A program made the translations under genes and the position numbers. The notes under the pieces are model-generated. The model made no database searches. It was not told the DNA's origin and saw nothing but the letters and a program-made list of their open reading frames with translations. From UBA7803 sp040219935 (GTDB lineage: Bacteria; Pseudomonadota; Gammaproteobacteria; Pseudomonadales; Azotimanducaceae): a stretch of 64,000 nucleotides of DNA. Positions 35,773-44,058 of the stretch are shown here, one piece after another. Where the stretch lies: positions 119,042 through 183,041 of the forward strand of contig JAVJUA010000055.1 of NCBI GenBank assembly GCA_040219935.1. Reading direction: 5' to 3'. Position 1 is the stretch's first letter. Each line of letters opens with the position of its first letter.

Positions 35773-36148
35773 AGAGGCACACGTAGCGGTGACTCAGTGT
35801 GGCCTAAAGAGCCGATGCAGCAACGGCTCCAGCACCTCCTTCATTCCGACGAATCCCTGGTCCGCCTTTAGGACCTGAGCGAACGACACCTGGGTCCGTA
35901 CCACCAGGGCGGCGCCGTGCCCGGCGGCCATGTCGGCGATTGCCGCCTCCCATGCCGGGCTCGACTTGAGAAGATCGGCGATCAACGGCGGGTCCTCCAC
36001 ATGAGTCGCCTGCTCGACGCCGGTGCCGGCGGGCGCGCCCAGAGCGGGCGCGCCGTGATCTTTCTTGCCGCTGTGTCCGGAGGGTGACAGAACTCGCTGC
36101 TGCCGGCGGCCATGATGTCCCCATCGACGAGGCAGGGAGCGGCAGCCA
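35773..36148. other. Stretch without a convincing gene
   Basis: No recognisable gene lies here. On the - strand a frame ending at 35794 encodes a plausible helical tail (PPLIADLLKSSPAWEAA and onward to LLHRLFRP), but its upstream part is Arg- and His-rich and unlike a real protein. It may be the remnant of an old gene. Confidence 0.4.
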
Positions 36149-36334
36149 ATGACAGGGACTTCGCAGCGCACGGGCGGCAGCGGTCGCGAGCGGCGCCTCC
36201 TGTGGTGCGCCGCGTTCGGCATGGCGATGCTGGTGCTGGTCACCATCGGGGCCCGGGTCGAGGCGGGGGGCGAGGGCGCGGTGCGTTCCGTCGTTGCGCC
36301 GGCTGCCGTGGCGAGACTGCCAGGCCCGCGGTGA
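36149..36334 (+). CDS. Small single-helix membrane protein (tentative)
   Basis: This 61-residue frame has a ribosome site (GGGAG) before its ATG and one hydrophobic segment, LLWCAAFGMAMLVLVTIGA (about residues 18-36), after a positively charged start. I do not recognise it. The next frame starts inside its stop as GTGA, which supports real translation of both. Confidence 0.35.
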   Translation: MTGTSQRTGGSGRERRLLWCAAFGMAMLVLVTIGARVEAGGEGAVRSVVAPAAVARLPGPR

Positions 36335-36537
36335 ACGATCTCAATCTCAAGGCCACCAGCACGGTGCTCGAGGCAGCCGAACGCACCGAAGCCATCCTGC
36401 GTCAGCAGCTCGAGGCGCCGGCCCCGGCGCGGCCTCCGGCGCCCAGACCCCGGCCGTCCCGGCTGCGGGCGTGGCTGCAGGAGGTGCGCTGGCGCGTCAC
36501 TGAGTGGACAACTTCAGCAGGCGATCTGGATCCTTGA
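36331..36537 (+). CDS. Small helical, Pro-rich protein (tentative)
   Basis: This 68-residue frame starts with GTG overlapping the previous stop. It has an amphipathic helix with NLKATSTVLEAAERTEAILR, a Pro/Ala-rich linker and a basic Trp-rich end. It overlaps the 3' end of the convergent Crp-family gene by 41 bases, which lowers confidence. The function is unknown. Confidence 0.3.
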   Translation: MNDLNLKATSTVLEAAERTEAILRQQLEAPAPARPPAPRPRPSRLRAWLQEVRWRVTEWTTSAGDLDP

Positions 36538-37216
36538 TGAACAGCCGGCCGCGGCCGAGCTCGACGATGCCTGCCTTCTGCAGGTCCTGCAGCATGCGGT
36601 TGACGAACTGGCGGGTGAGATTGAGATAGCCCGCCAGATCGCTCTGGGAGATGCGCAGCTCCTGACCCCGGGCCAGGGAGCCGCTGATGCCGGTGGCGCC
36701 GGCGATGGCGAGCAGGCGCTTGGCGAGCCGGCCCTCGGCAGACAGGAACGCCGAGTCCTCCAGCAGCGAGCTGGTCCAGCGCACCCGCTGGCAGAGCAGC
36801 AGCAGGATCTGCCAGGTGACGTCCGGCTGCCGCGCTACCAGGCCGAGAAAGTCGGCCCGGTCGATGCAGAACAGCGCGCCGGCCTCGGTGGCGGTGGCGG
36901 TGGCGGATCGGGAGCCGCCGTCCAGCAGCGCGATCTCGCCCATCACGTCGCCGGCGGACAGCGTGTTCAGGTGCAGCGCCTGGCCCTCCGGCCCCAGGGC
37001 GCTGATGCGCACCGTCCCCGTCAGGATCAGGTACAGGCCGTCACCGGAATCCCCCTGCAGGTAGAGCACCTCGCCGGCCTGCATCTGGCGCGTGTAGCCC
37101 AGCTCGACGATGTGCTCCAGGGTGTCGCGAGGCAGGTCGCGGAACAGCGGGCTCGCCCGCAGCAACGCGCGGGCTCCCAGGCGGCCGGATTCCGGCGTCC
37201 GCTGGTGATCTGTCAT
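36497..37216 (-). CDS. Crp/Fnr-family transcriptional regulator
   Basis: This 239-residue protein has an N-terminal cyclic-nucleotide-binding-like domain (VLYLQGDSGDGLYLILTG, GDVMGEIALLDGG) and a C-terminal winged helix (ISQSDLAGYLNLTRQFVNRM). No Fe-S cluster cysteines of the Fnr type are seen. The conserved Arg-Ser contact for cAMP reads GGSRSATATAT. It lies 30 bases after the amidohydrolase gene and may be co-transcribed with it. Its target is unknown. Confidence 0.9.
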   Translation of the reverse strand: MTDHQRTPESGRLGARALLRASPLFRDLPRDTLEHIVELGYTRQMQAGEVLYLQGDSGDGLYLILTGTVRISALGPEGQALHLNTLSAGDVMGEIALLDGGSRSATATATEAGALFCIDRADFLGLVARQPDVTWQILLLLCQRVRWTSSLLEDSAFLSAEGRLAKRLLAIAGATGISGSLARGQELRISQSDLAGYLNLTRQFVNRMLQDLQKAGIVELGRGRLFIKDPDRLLKLSTQ

Positions 37217-37246
37217 GACGGGCGCATCGACCGTGAGCCCGCCGGG

Positions 37247-38131
37247 TCAGCCCGCCAGGTCCGCGAGGCCGTAGACGGCGATGGCGTTGTCGCGCAGGAA
37301 CGCGGGCCACACCGGTTCGGTCAGCGGCAGGTCGTCGAGCTCGCGGAAGATGCGGTCGTAGCCGATGCCGGGAAAGTAGCCGGCGAACAGCACCTTGTCG
37401 CGGCCGCGCTTGTTGGCGAACTCCAGCACATTGGCCGGATAGTGTTTGGGCGCCCAGGCGGAGGTGGAGTAGTAGAGGTTGGGCCACTTCAGCAGCAGCT
37501 TCACGCACAGGTCGGTCCACGGGTCGCCGCCGTGGCGCATCACCACCTTCAGCTCCGGAAAGAAGTAGGCGACCTCGTCCAGCAGGCCCGGGTGCTGGCA
37601 CCGGTACGGCACCCGCGGCCCGGGCACGCCCACCAGCATGTTGATGGGGATGCCGAGCTCGCAGCACTTGGCGTACAGCGGGTAGAAGCGCCGGTCGTCG
37701 ATGGGCACCTGCGGGTTCAGCAGGCACGGTGCCGCCGAGGCGGCCTTGATGGCCGGATGCAGCCTGACCGTGGCCTCGAGCTCGCGCACCGATTCCATGC
37801 CGCGGTTCGGGTCGACGCCCACCTCGCCGAAGAAGCGGCCGGGAAAGCGTTCGAACAGGGCGAGCGCGCCTTCCGGATGCCGGGGGTTGACGGCGATCTG
37901 GGCCATGGCGACGCCGTACTCGTCCATCATCGCCACCACCGCATCCGGATCGGAGGCGATGGCCATGCGCTCGCCGGCATCCTTGAACAGGTACTGGGCG
38001 GGGTGATGCGAGAACGCTTCGGTCCCTTTGTCGCGGGTCAGCGCCCGGGCCTGCTTCATGCCCATGCCGGGCTTGCCGGTGGGAATTTCCAGCATGAGGT
38101 CGATCACGCCCAGGTGTGCCGGTCGCGGCAT
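37247..38131 (-). CDS. Amidohydrolase_2 family protein (ACMSD-like)
   Basis: This 294-residue TIM-barrel protein belongs to the metal-dependent decarboxylase/hydrolase group typified by aminocarboxymuconate-semialdehyde decarboxylase. Recognisable segments are FGEVGVDPNRG, the CCELGIPINMLVG strand, VVMRHGGDPW and the late KVLFAGYFPG. The usual N-terminal HxH metal pair is not evident: the start reads LGVIDLMLEIP. The metal site may therefore be altered or reduced. It is followed by the Crp-family gene. Confidence 0.8.
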   Translation of the reverse strand: MPRPAHLGVIDLMLEIPTGKPGMGMKQARALTRDKGTEAFSHHPAQYLFKDAGERMAIASDPDAVVAMMDEYGVAMAQIAVNPRHPEGALALFERFPGRFFGEVGVDPNRGMESVRELEATVRLHPAIKAASAAPCLLNPQVPIDDRRFYPLYAKCCELGIPINMLVGVPGPRVPYRCQHPGLLDEVAYFFPELKVVMRHGGDPWTDLCVKLLLKWPNLYYSTSAWAPKHYPANVLEFANKRGRDKVLFAGYFPGIGYDRIFRELDDLPLTEPVWPAFLRDNAIAVYGLADLAG

Positions 38132-38191
38132 GCGCTGTGCTCCGTGTTTGCCTTCAGTCGGGCTCGTTGTACACCGTCCGCTGGCCGGGCC

Positions 38192-38803
38192 CTAGGGCCG
38201 GGCCTGCGCCCGGGCCAGCGCCGGCCGGGCGTAGCAGGCGGCCAGCCAGCGCGAGACGTGGGCGAACGGCGTCAGGTCGTGCTTCACCATCTGCAGCAGG
38301 TTCATCACCGCGGCGACGTTGAGGTCGGCAATGCTGAAGGCGTCGCCCAAGAGCCAGTCGCGCGCCGACAGATGCTCGTCGAGCACCTTGAGCGGCCGCT
38401 GCAGGCCGGTGCCGGCGCGCTCGATGACGGCCGGGTCGCGCTTGTCGGCGGGCACGAACAGCTTCTGAACCACGATCTGCATCTGCAGCGGCTCGATCTC
38501 GCTGATGGCCCACACGCTCCACTGCCAGGTACGGGCCTCGTCTGCAGGGTTGGCGGGATACAGGCCCTTGCCGTAGGTCTTGGCCAGGTACAGGTTGATG
38601 GCCATGGATTCGAACAGCACCAGGTCGCCGTCCACCAGGGCCGGGATGCGCGCGTTCGGGTTCACGGCCCGGTAGTCGTCGCTCTGGGCGTCGCCGCGGA
38701 AGTGGGTCGGTACGTGCTCGTAGTCGATGCCGGTCTCCTCCATGGCCCAGATCGAGCGCAGTGCCCGGGAGCCGGAGATGCCGTACAGGGTGGGTTTGCT
38801 CAT
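38192..38803 (-). CDS. Glutathione S-transferase
   Basis: This 203-residue protein has the thioredoxin-like N-terminal domain (LYGISGSRALRSIWAMEETG, with Ser as likely catalytic residue; NPNARIPALVDGD; FESMAINLYLA) and an all-helical C-terminal domain with the DWLLGDAFSIADLNVAA capping motif. It probably conjugates glutathione to electrophiles or isomerises a ring-cleavage product. GAGAGGT precedes the ATG. It lies in a - strand run with the amidohydrolase and the next gene. Confidence 0.9.
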   Translation of the reverse strand: MSKPTLYGISGSRALRSIWAMEETGIDYEHVPTHFRGDAQSDDYRAVNPNARIPALVDGDLVLFESMAINLYLAKTYGKGLYPANPADEARTWQWSVWAISEIEPLQMQIVVQKLFVPADKRDPAVIERAGTGLQRPLKVLDEHLSARDWLLGDAFSIADLNVAAVMNLLQMVKHDLTPFAHVSRWLAACYARPALARAQARP

Positions 38804-38830
38804 GATGACCTCTCGAGGTGGATTGTTCGT

Positions 38831-39457
38831 TCAACCGTCCACGGCCGTGGACACCATCAGGAATCCGGTGAAGGCCGCATTGTTGGGTGACAGCGCCGGG
38901 TCGACCTTGGCCTTCATGGCGGCGATGGCGTCGCGATAGCCGGCATAGAAGTTCCAGGTGGGGTAGGGGCGATAGGTCAGGCCATCCAGCTCGAACTGCC
39001 GGATCACGTTCTTGGTGGTGGTCGGCTTCACGAACACCTCGTGCTCGGGATCGCGGTAGAACGGGCAGATGGTGACCAGGCTCCACTTCGCCAGGCGGCC
39101 CTCAGCGAGAATGTCCACCACCTCGCCGAAGCCGCGGGCCTGGTCGCCGTGCAGCAGGCGCTTGAAGCCGCCGGCCAGCCTGGCCCTGTCGTCCCGCGCC
39201 AGGCCGTTGACGTAGTCGCGGAACTTCGGCTTCTCGAACAGCGACACCATGGACGATCGGGAGACGATGCGGACGATGTCTTCCAGCACCTGGGCAGGGT
39301 AGCGGAAGCGCCCCGGCGCCAGGGCGGCAGCGGCCGCTTCGGTGAGCTTGCCGACGTTGTGCTTGCGTATCCGCTGCTGCAGCTCGGCGTTCTCGAACCC
39401 ACCCGGGTACTGCATCAGGAACAGCGCCTCGGCTTCGCGCAGCTTCTTCAGGTTCAT
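38831..39457 (-). CDS. Conserved-looking cytoplasmic protein of unknown function
   Basis: I do not recognise this protein of about 208 residues. It begins MNLKKLREAEALFLMQYPGG, has no signal peptide or membrane helix, and contains FRDYVNGLARDDRARLAGGF and a patch near SLVTICPFYRDPEHEVFVKP. The balance of residues and the ordered amphipathic pattern look like a real folded protein. It ends 27 bases before the GST gene and starts 35 bases after the AraC gene ends. Confidence 0.7.
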   Translation of the reverse strand: MNLKKLREAEALFLMQYPGGFENAELQQRIRKHNVGKLTEAAAAALAPGRFRYPAQVLEDIVRIVSRSSMVSLFEKPKFRDYVNGLARDDRARLAGGFKRLLHGDQARGFGEVVDILAEGRLAKWSLVTICPFYRDPEHEVFVKPTTTKNVIRQFELDGLTYRPYPTWNFYAGYRDAIAAMKAKVDPALSPNNAAFTGFLMVSTAVDG

Positions 39458-39492
39458 GATGGCGATTTCATACGAGCGGGTACTGTAGCGCA

Positions 39493-40584
39493 CTAGGCTG
39501 TCGATGTGTCCCGGGCCGCCGCCCGCCAGCGGGCCGGGGTGGTGCCGGTCCAACTCTGGAAGGCCCGGGTGAAGGCCGCCGGGTCGGCGTAGCCCATGCG
39601 CTGGGCGATGTCGGCGATGGGCGTGGCCGTGTGCCGCAGGTAGTTCTTGGCGCGCTCCGACTGCACCCGCCGGAGCAGCTCGGCGTACGAGGTGCCGGCC
39701 GCCCGCAGGCGTCGCGCCAGGGTGCGGGTGGAAACGCCCAGCATGCCGGCGAGCTGCTCGCGGCTCGGCGGCGGCGTGTAGGCCCACAGCAGCCGCGAGC
39801 TCTGCTCGGCGATGTCCGCCTTCTCGGCCAGCAGGCTCGAGAACGCGCGCGCGATCTTCTCGTAGCGCCGGAACGGCAGCGCGCCGGCATGCACGGGCAC
39901 GGCAGCGGCAATCGTGGCGGGATAGTGAATCTCCGCCTGCACGGCGCCGAACGCCACCGGGCAGCCGAGCCGGTCAGCGGCGCGAAAGTGGGCGCCCGGA
40001 TTCGCGAACGGCAGGGTGATGGTCAGCGGCGGGATCGACCGGTCGATGATGTCGCCGATCAGATGCTCCACCGACACCAGATCGGTGGTCACGCAGTACT
40101 CGCGCATCTGCGCCGCATCGACGCCGTCGGGCACCGGCGCGTCCAGCTCGAAGGCCATGACCAGACGGCCGCCTGCCTGGCTGACCACCACCCGCGAGTG
40201 GCCCCAGCACAGCTCCGGATAGGCGAGCATGACCCGCACCGCGTCGAGCACGGTGGGCGCGTGCTGCATCGCCAGCCCGAGGATGCCGTAGTGGTTGATG
40301 CCGATGGCGCTGAAGGTATCGATGGCGAACTCGGCGGCCGTGCGCTGCGACTCGGCTATGCGACGCAGCATCAGCGACAGCGCGGTCAGCTCGCGGTCCA
40401 CCGAGATCGGAAAGTCGGGGTCCTCGGCGGCCCGGGCGGGCAGGCCCGCGAGGCGCAGGATGCCGCGCAGCTCGGCCTCGCCGAGGCCGGCCAGGCCGCA
40501 CTGGCCGAGGATGCCGGCCACGGTTCGGCGCCGGGTGGCCAGGGTGCCGCTGAGCAGGGTGCGAGGGAGTTCGGTGTCCGTCAC
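39493..40584 (-). CDS. AraC-family transcriptional regulator
   Basis: This 363-residue protein has the arabinose-binding-like N-terminal domain of the OruR/GbuR type (residues about 20-210) and a C-terminal double helix-turn-helix (MLGVSTRTLARRLRAAGTS and PIADIAQRMGYADPAAFTRA). The start is GTG at 40584. It is divergent from the FAD monooxygenase at 40710 across 125 bases, which makes it the likely activator of that gene. Confidence 0.92.
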   Translation of the reverse strand: MTDTELPRTLLSGTLATRRRTVAGILGQCGLAGLGEAELRGILRLAGLPARAAEDPDFPISVDRELTALSLMLRRIAESQRTAAEFAIDTFSAIGINHYGILGLAMQHAPTVLDAVRVMLAYPELCWGHSRVVVSQAGGRLVMAFELDAPVPDGVDAAQMREYCVTTDLVSVEHLIGDIIDRSIPPLTITLPFANPGAHFRAADRLGCPVAFGAVQAEIHYPATIAAAVPVHAGALPFRRYEKIARAFSSLLAEKADIAEQSSRLLWAYTPPPSREQLAGMLGVSTRTLARRLRAAGTSYAELLRRVQSERAKNYLRHTATPIADIAQRMGYADPAAFTRAFQSWTGTTPARWRAAARDTSTA

Positions 40585-40709
40585 GAGCCGCCAGAACAGG
40601 AATCAGTTGGCCCAAACTATCAATTTCGTGGCCCGGGCCGCAATGGCCGCGACGCCGGCGCAACCGTAGCCTGTAGATGAAGAACCAGATTCCAGGGAGC
40701 TACTGAGCC

Positions 40710-42236
40710 ATGAGCGAAGCACCGATCCTGACCCCCCAGGCCGAAGCCCCGGAGCACGTCGACGTGCTGATCGTCGGCGCCGGTATCTCCGGCATCGGCG
40801 GCGCCGTGCACCTGCAGACCCGGCTGCCCGGCAAGCGCTTCGTGGTGCTGGAGAACCAGGACAGCTTCGGCGGCACCTGGCGCACCCACACCTACCCGGG
40901 CATCCGCTCGGATTCCGACCTGTACACGTTCGGCTATGGCTTCAAGCCCTGGAAGGGCAAGCCCATCGCCACCGCCGGCGCCATCCTCGAGTACATGGGC
41001 GAGGTGATCGAGGAACACGACCTGGACCGCCACATCCGCTACGGGCACACGGTGCTCACCGCCTCCTGGTCCAGCGCCGAAGGTCTCTGGACCGTGGTGG
41101 CCCGACGCAACGCCACGGGTGAAGAGGTGACTTACACCTGCAAATTTCTGTGGATGTGTCAGGGCTACTACCGGCATTCGAAGGGTTACACGCCGCAATG
41201 GCCGGGCATGGACCGCTACCAGGGCACCGTGGTGCATCCGCAGACCTGGCCTGACGATCTCGACTACGAAGACAAGACGGTGCTGGTGATTGGCTCCGGC
41301 GCCACCGCCGCGACCCTGGTGCCGGCCATGGCGGGCAAGACCCGTCACATCACCATGCTGCAGCGTTCGCCCACCTACTTCGCGCCAGGCGAGAACCGCA
41401 ACGAGCTGGCCGACACCCTGCGCGAGCTCGACCTGTCCGACGAGCTGGTGCACGACATCGTCCGGCGCAAGATCCTGCACGACTCGAAGGAGATCGCCCG
41501 GCGTTCGTTCGAAGAGCCCGAGACGCTGAAGGCCGAGCTGCTGGCCGGTGCCCGGGCTTATCTCGGCGACGAATTCGACATCGACACCCACTTCACGCCC
41601 CGCTACCGGCCCTGGCAGCAGCGCCTGGCGTTCATTCCCGACGGCGATCTGTTCCGCGGCATCGCCGAGGGCAAGGCGTCGGTGGTCACCGATGAGATCG
41701 ACACCTTCAACGAGACCGGCGTGCGTACCCGCTCCGGCAGGCAGCTCGACGCCGACATCATCGTCACCGCCACCGGCTTCAATCTGTGCATGTTCGGCGA
41801 CATCGACTTCGACGTGGACGGCAGGCCGGTGGACTTCGCCGACACCGTCACCTGGCGGGGCATGATGTTCACCGGCGTGCCCAACATGGTGTGGGTGTTC
41901 GGCTACCTGCGCACGAGCTGGACCATGCGTGCCGACCTGATCTCCGGCTTCGTCTGCCGACTGCTGGCGCACATGGACCGCTGCGGCGCGGACGTGGTGA
42001 CGCCGACCCTGCGCGCCGAGGACGAAGGCATGGAGCGGCTGCCCTGGGTATCTCAGGAGAACTTCAACGCCGGCTACCTGCTGCGCGGCATGCACCTGCT
42101 GCCGAAGCAGGGCTCCCATCTGCCGTGGCGGCACACCCAGGACTACTACTTCGACAAGGACGACATTCCGAGCGCCGATCTGGACGACGGCACGCTCGCC
42201 TACCGAGAGGTGAGGGCGGTGAAGCGCGCGGTCTGA
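40710..42236 (+). CDS. FAD-dependent monooxygenase, Baeyer-Villiger/FMO type
   Basis: This 508-residue protein has an N-terminal FAD motif VGAGISGIGGA (residues about 16-26), the monooxygenase fingerprint YQGTVVHPQTW (Tyr for Phe, Pro for Thr) and a second Rossmann motif VIGSGATAATL for NADPH. It likely inserts oxygen beside a ketone or oxidises a heteroatom. GGGAG precedes the ATG. It is divergent from an AraC regulator. The relaxed fingerprint leaves the reaction type open. Confidence 0.9.
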   Translation: MSEAPILTPQAEAPEHVDVLIVGAGISGIGGAVHLQTRLPGKRFVVLENQDSFGGTWRTHTYPGIRSDSDLYTFGYGFKPWKGKPIATAGAILEYMGEVIEEHDLDRHIRYGHTVLTASWSSAEGLWTVVARRNATGEEVTYTCKFLWMCQGYYRHSKGYTPQWPGMDRYQGTVVHPQTWPDDLDYEDKTVLVIGSGATAATLVPAMAGKTRHITMLQRSPTYFAPGENRNELADTLRELDLSDELVHDIVRRKILHDSKEIARRSFEEPETLKAELLAGARAYLGDEFDIDTHFTPRYRPWQQRLAFIPDGDLFRGIAEGKASVVTDEIDTFNETGVRTRSGRQLDADIIVTATGFNLCMFGDIDFDVDGRPVDFADTVTWRGMMFTGVPNMVWVFGYLRTSWTMRADLISGFVCRLLAHMDRCGADVVTPTLRAEDEGMERLPWVSQENFNAGYLLRGMHLLPKQGSHLPWRHTQDYYFDKDDIPSADLDDGTLAYREVRAVKRAV

Positions 42237-42348
42237 CCCCTCCGACCGCCATTTCGTGACGGGGTTGGCACATGCCATGCCCCGCACGGCGTACGTCTTG
42301 TCTAACATAGCTGTCACATCGGTAGCAGCTCGTCAGGGAGGGCGACAC

Positions 42349-42861
42349 ATGGCGGATTCCGCACCATCCTGGTTCAAACTGGATTCGGTCTTCCGGGGTT
42401 CGGACGGCTGGTACGTCGGCTCGGTGAACGGCTTCAGGGTCGGGCCCTACGGCAACGAGGCCGCAGCGGCCGCGGCCAGCGACAAGGCCAAGGATGTGGT
42501 GGCGCGGGCCCGCAACCGGGGCGAGATGCTGCGGGGGCTGCGGCACTTCCTGAACCGTCAGGCCGTTGGCGAGTCTCCGGCGGGTGCCGATCGTGCCGCC
42601 ACCGTGGTGCCCATCGGCGTGCGCCGCGGCGAGCGCGGTCGCTTCTGGGCGCGCACCGACCGCTGCTTCAACGTCGATGGTGCCTGGTTCTTCTCCACCC
42701 GCGAAGGCATCAACGTCGGCCCCTACGGCTCGCGCCGCGAAGCCGAGCGGGACGTGAAGAGCCTGATCGCTCAGCTCGCGGGCATCGCCTCCGAGGAAGG
42801 TCGCATGCTCGCCATCCACCAGTTCATGCTGCGGCCGATCGTCTATCGTCGCAGCGCCTGA
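42349..42861 (+). CDS. Small protein with two copies of a VGPYG-containing module
   Basis: This 170-residue protein has two related segments: WYVGSVNGFRVGPYGNEAAA (about residues 18-37) and WFFSTREGINVGPYGSRREA (about residues 115-134). The pattern resembles the small DUF6316-like modules of gammaproteobacteria; the name is from memory. No signal peptide or catalytic motif is seen. GGGAGGG before the ATG at 42349 supports the start. It converges on rlmI. The function is unknown, possibly regulatory. Confidence 0.78.
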   Translation: MADSAPSWFKLDSVFRGSDGWYVGSVNGFRVGPYGNEAAAAAASDKAKDVVARARNRGEMLRGLRHFLNRQAVGESPAGADRAATVVPIGVRRGERGRFWARTDRCFNVDGAWFFSTREGINVGPYGSRREAERDVKSLIAQLAGIASEEGRMLAIHQFMLRPIVYRRSA

Positions 42862-42867
42862 GCCGGC

Positions 42868-44058
42868 CTACGTCAGGTAGGCGCGCGCCAGCAGCGTCTT
42901 CAGATAGCGGGTTTCGGCGATCACCGGATGCACCGGGTGGTCGGGACCCTGGCCGAGCTGCTCCAGAAGCTGCAGCGTGCGTCCGGCCTTGTGGGCGGCG
43001 CCGCCGGCAATCTCCAGCAGCCGATCCGGGGCCAGGTGCAGCGAGCAGGACGCGGTGAACAGCAGCCCGTCCGGCGACAGCAGGGCCATGGCCTGACCGT
43101 TCAGGCGGCGGTAGGCCGCCTCGCCACCCTCCTGATCCTTGCGCCGCTTGATGAACGCCGGCGGGTCGAGCACGACCACGTCGAAGCGCTCGCCGGCCTG
43201 GGCCAGATCCCGCAGCACGTCGAAGGCATCTCCCTGCACCGTGCGCAGCCGCCCCGCCACCGCGTTGCGCTCGGCATTGGCGGCTGCCAGCGCCAGCGCT
43301 GCGGCTGAGGCGTCCACGCAGGTCACGTCGGTGGCACCCGCCACCGCCGCCTGCACGCCCCAGGCACCCACGTAGCTGAACACGTCCAGCACCCGCTGGC
43401 CGGGCGCCAGCTCGGCGAGCCGGCGCCGCCCCGGCCGATGATCGTAGAACCAGCCGGTCTTCTGGCCGGCGTGGGCCGCGCAGGCGAAGCGCACGCCGTG
43501 CTCCTCGACGTCGAGCTGGTCGGGCACGATGCCGTGCAACACGGTAGCGGCGCCCGCCTCGTCGTCGTCCGGCGCCGATCCCGGCATCTGCACCAGCACG
43601 CCGTCCGGCTCGAGCAGCGCCACCAGGGCGGCGACGATCATGTCCGCCCGGGCCTGAGTGCCGGGGATGGTGAGCTGTACCACCAGGTGGCGGTCGTAGC
43701 GGTCGACGATGACGCCGGGCATGCCGTCGCTGTCGCCGTAGGCGAGCCGGTAGAAGGGCCGGTCGAACAGGCGCTGGCGCAGCGCCAGGGCCGTGGCCAG
43801 TCGGTGCCGGAAGAAGGCCTCGTCGATCACGATGTCGGCATCGCGGCTCACCAGGCGTGCGCAGATCAGCGCATGCGGGTCGGCGAACGCCAGCCCCAGC
43901 GGCCGCTCCCGGTAGTCGCACAGGCTCACCAGATCGCCTGGCGCCAGCCCCTTCAGCGGCGTGACGCCGGTGTTCACCTCGTTGGCGTACACCCAGGCGT
44001 GGCCCAGGCGCACGCGGCGCTCCTCGTTCTTGCGCAGGACCAGGGGCGGGTGGGTCAC
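42868..44058 (-). CDS. rlmI: 23S rRNA (cytosine-C5)-methyltransferase RlmI
   Basis: This 396-residue protein has an N-terminal PUA domain (residues about 5-75), the central EEHGVRFACAAHAGQKTGWF segment, the SAM-binding VLDVFSYVGAWG and the catalytic DVVVLDPPAF and TASCSLHL. This order matches RlmI, which methylates C1962. The start is GTG at 44058, overlapping the stop of the upstream monooxygenase gene as GTGA. The pairing of an rRNA modification gene with a catabolic enzyme is probably accidental. Confidence 0.88.
   Translation of the reverse strand: MTHPPLVLRKNEERRVRLGHAWVYANEVNTGVTPLKGLAPGDLVSLCDYRERPLGLAFADPHALICARLVSRDADIVIDEAFFRHRLATALALRQRLFDRPFYRLAYGDSDGMPGVIVDRYDRHLVVQLTIPGTQARADMIVAALVALLEPDGVLVQMPGSAPDDDEAGAATVLHGIVPDQLDVEEHGVRFACAAHAGQKTGWFYDHRPGRRRLAELAPGQRVLDVFSYVGAWGVQAAVAGATDVTCVDASAAALALAAANAERNAVAGRLRTVQGDAFDVLRDLAQAGERFDVVVLDPPAFIKRRKDQEGGEAAYRRLNGQAMALLSPDGLLFTASCSLHLAPDRLLEIAGGAAHKAGRTLQLLEQLGQGPDHPVHPVIAETRYLKTLLARAYLT

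Noticed and set aside
22000..36000. Lower G+C of the 22-36 kb region as proof of horizontal transfer
   Set aside because: Some lines look less G+C-rich (63% in one 60-base line at 23041 against 75% in one at 57061), but two samples are not a test. A windowed G+C and codon-use calculation would be needed.
36889..36910. GGTGGC repeat inside the Crp-family gene
   Set aside because: It is a small codon repeat (Thr-Ala) near the cyclic-nucleotide pocket; nothing suggests an array or regulatory role.
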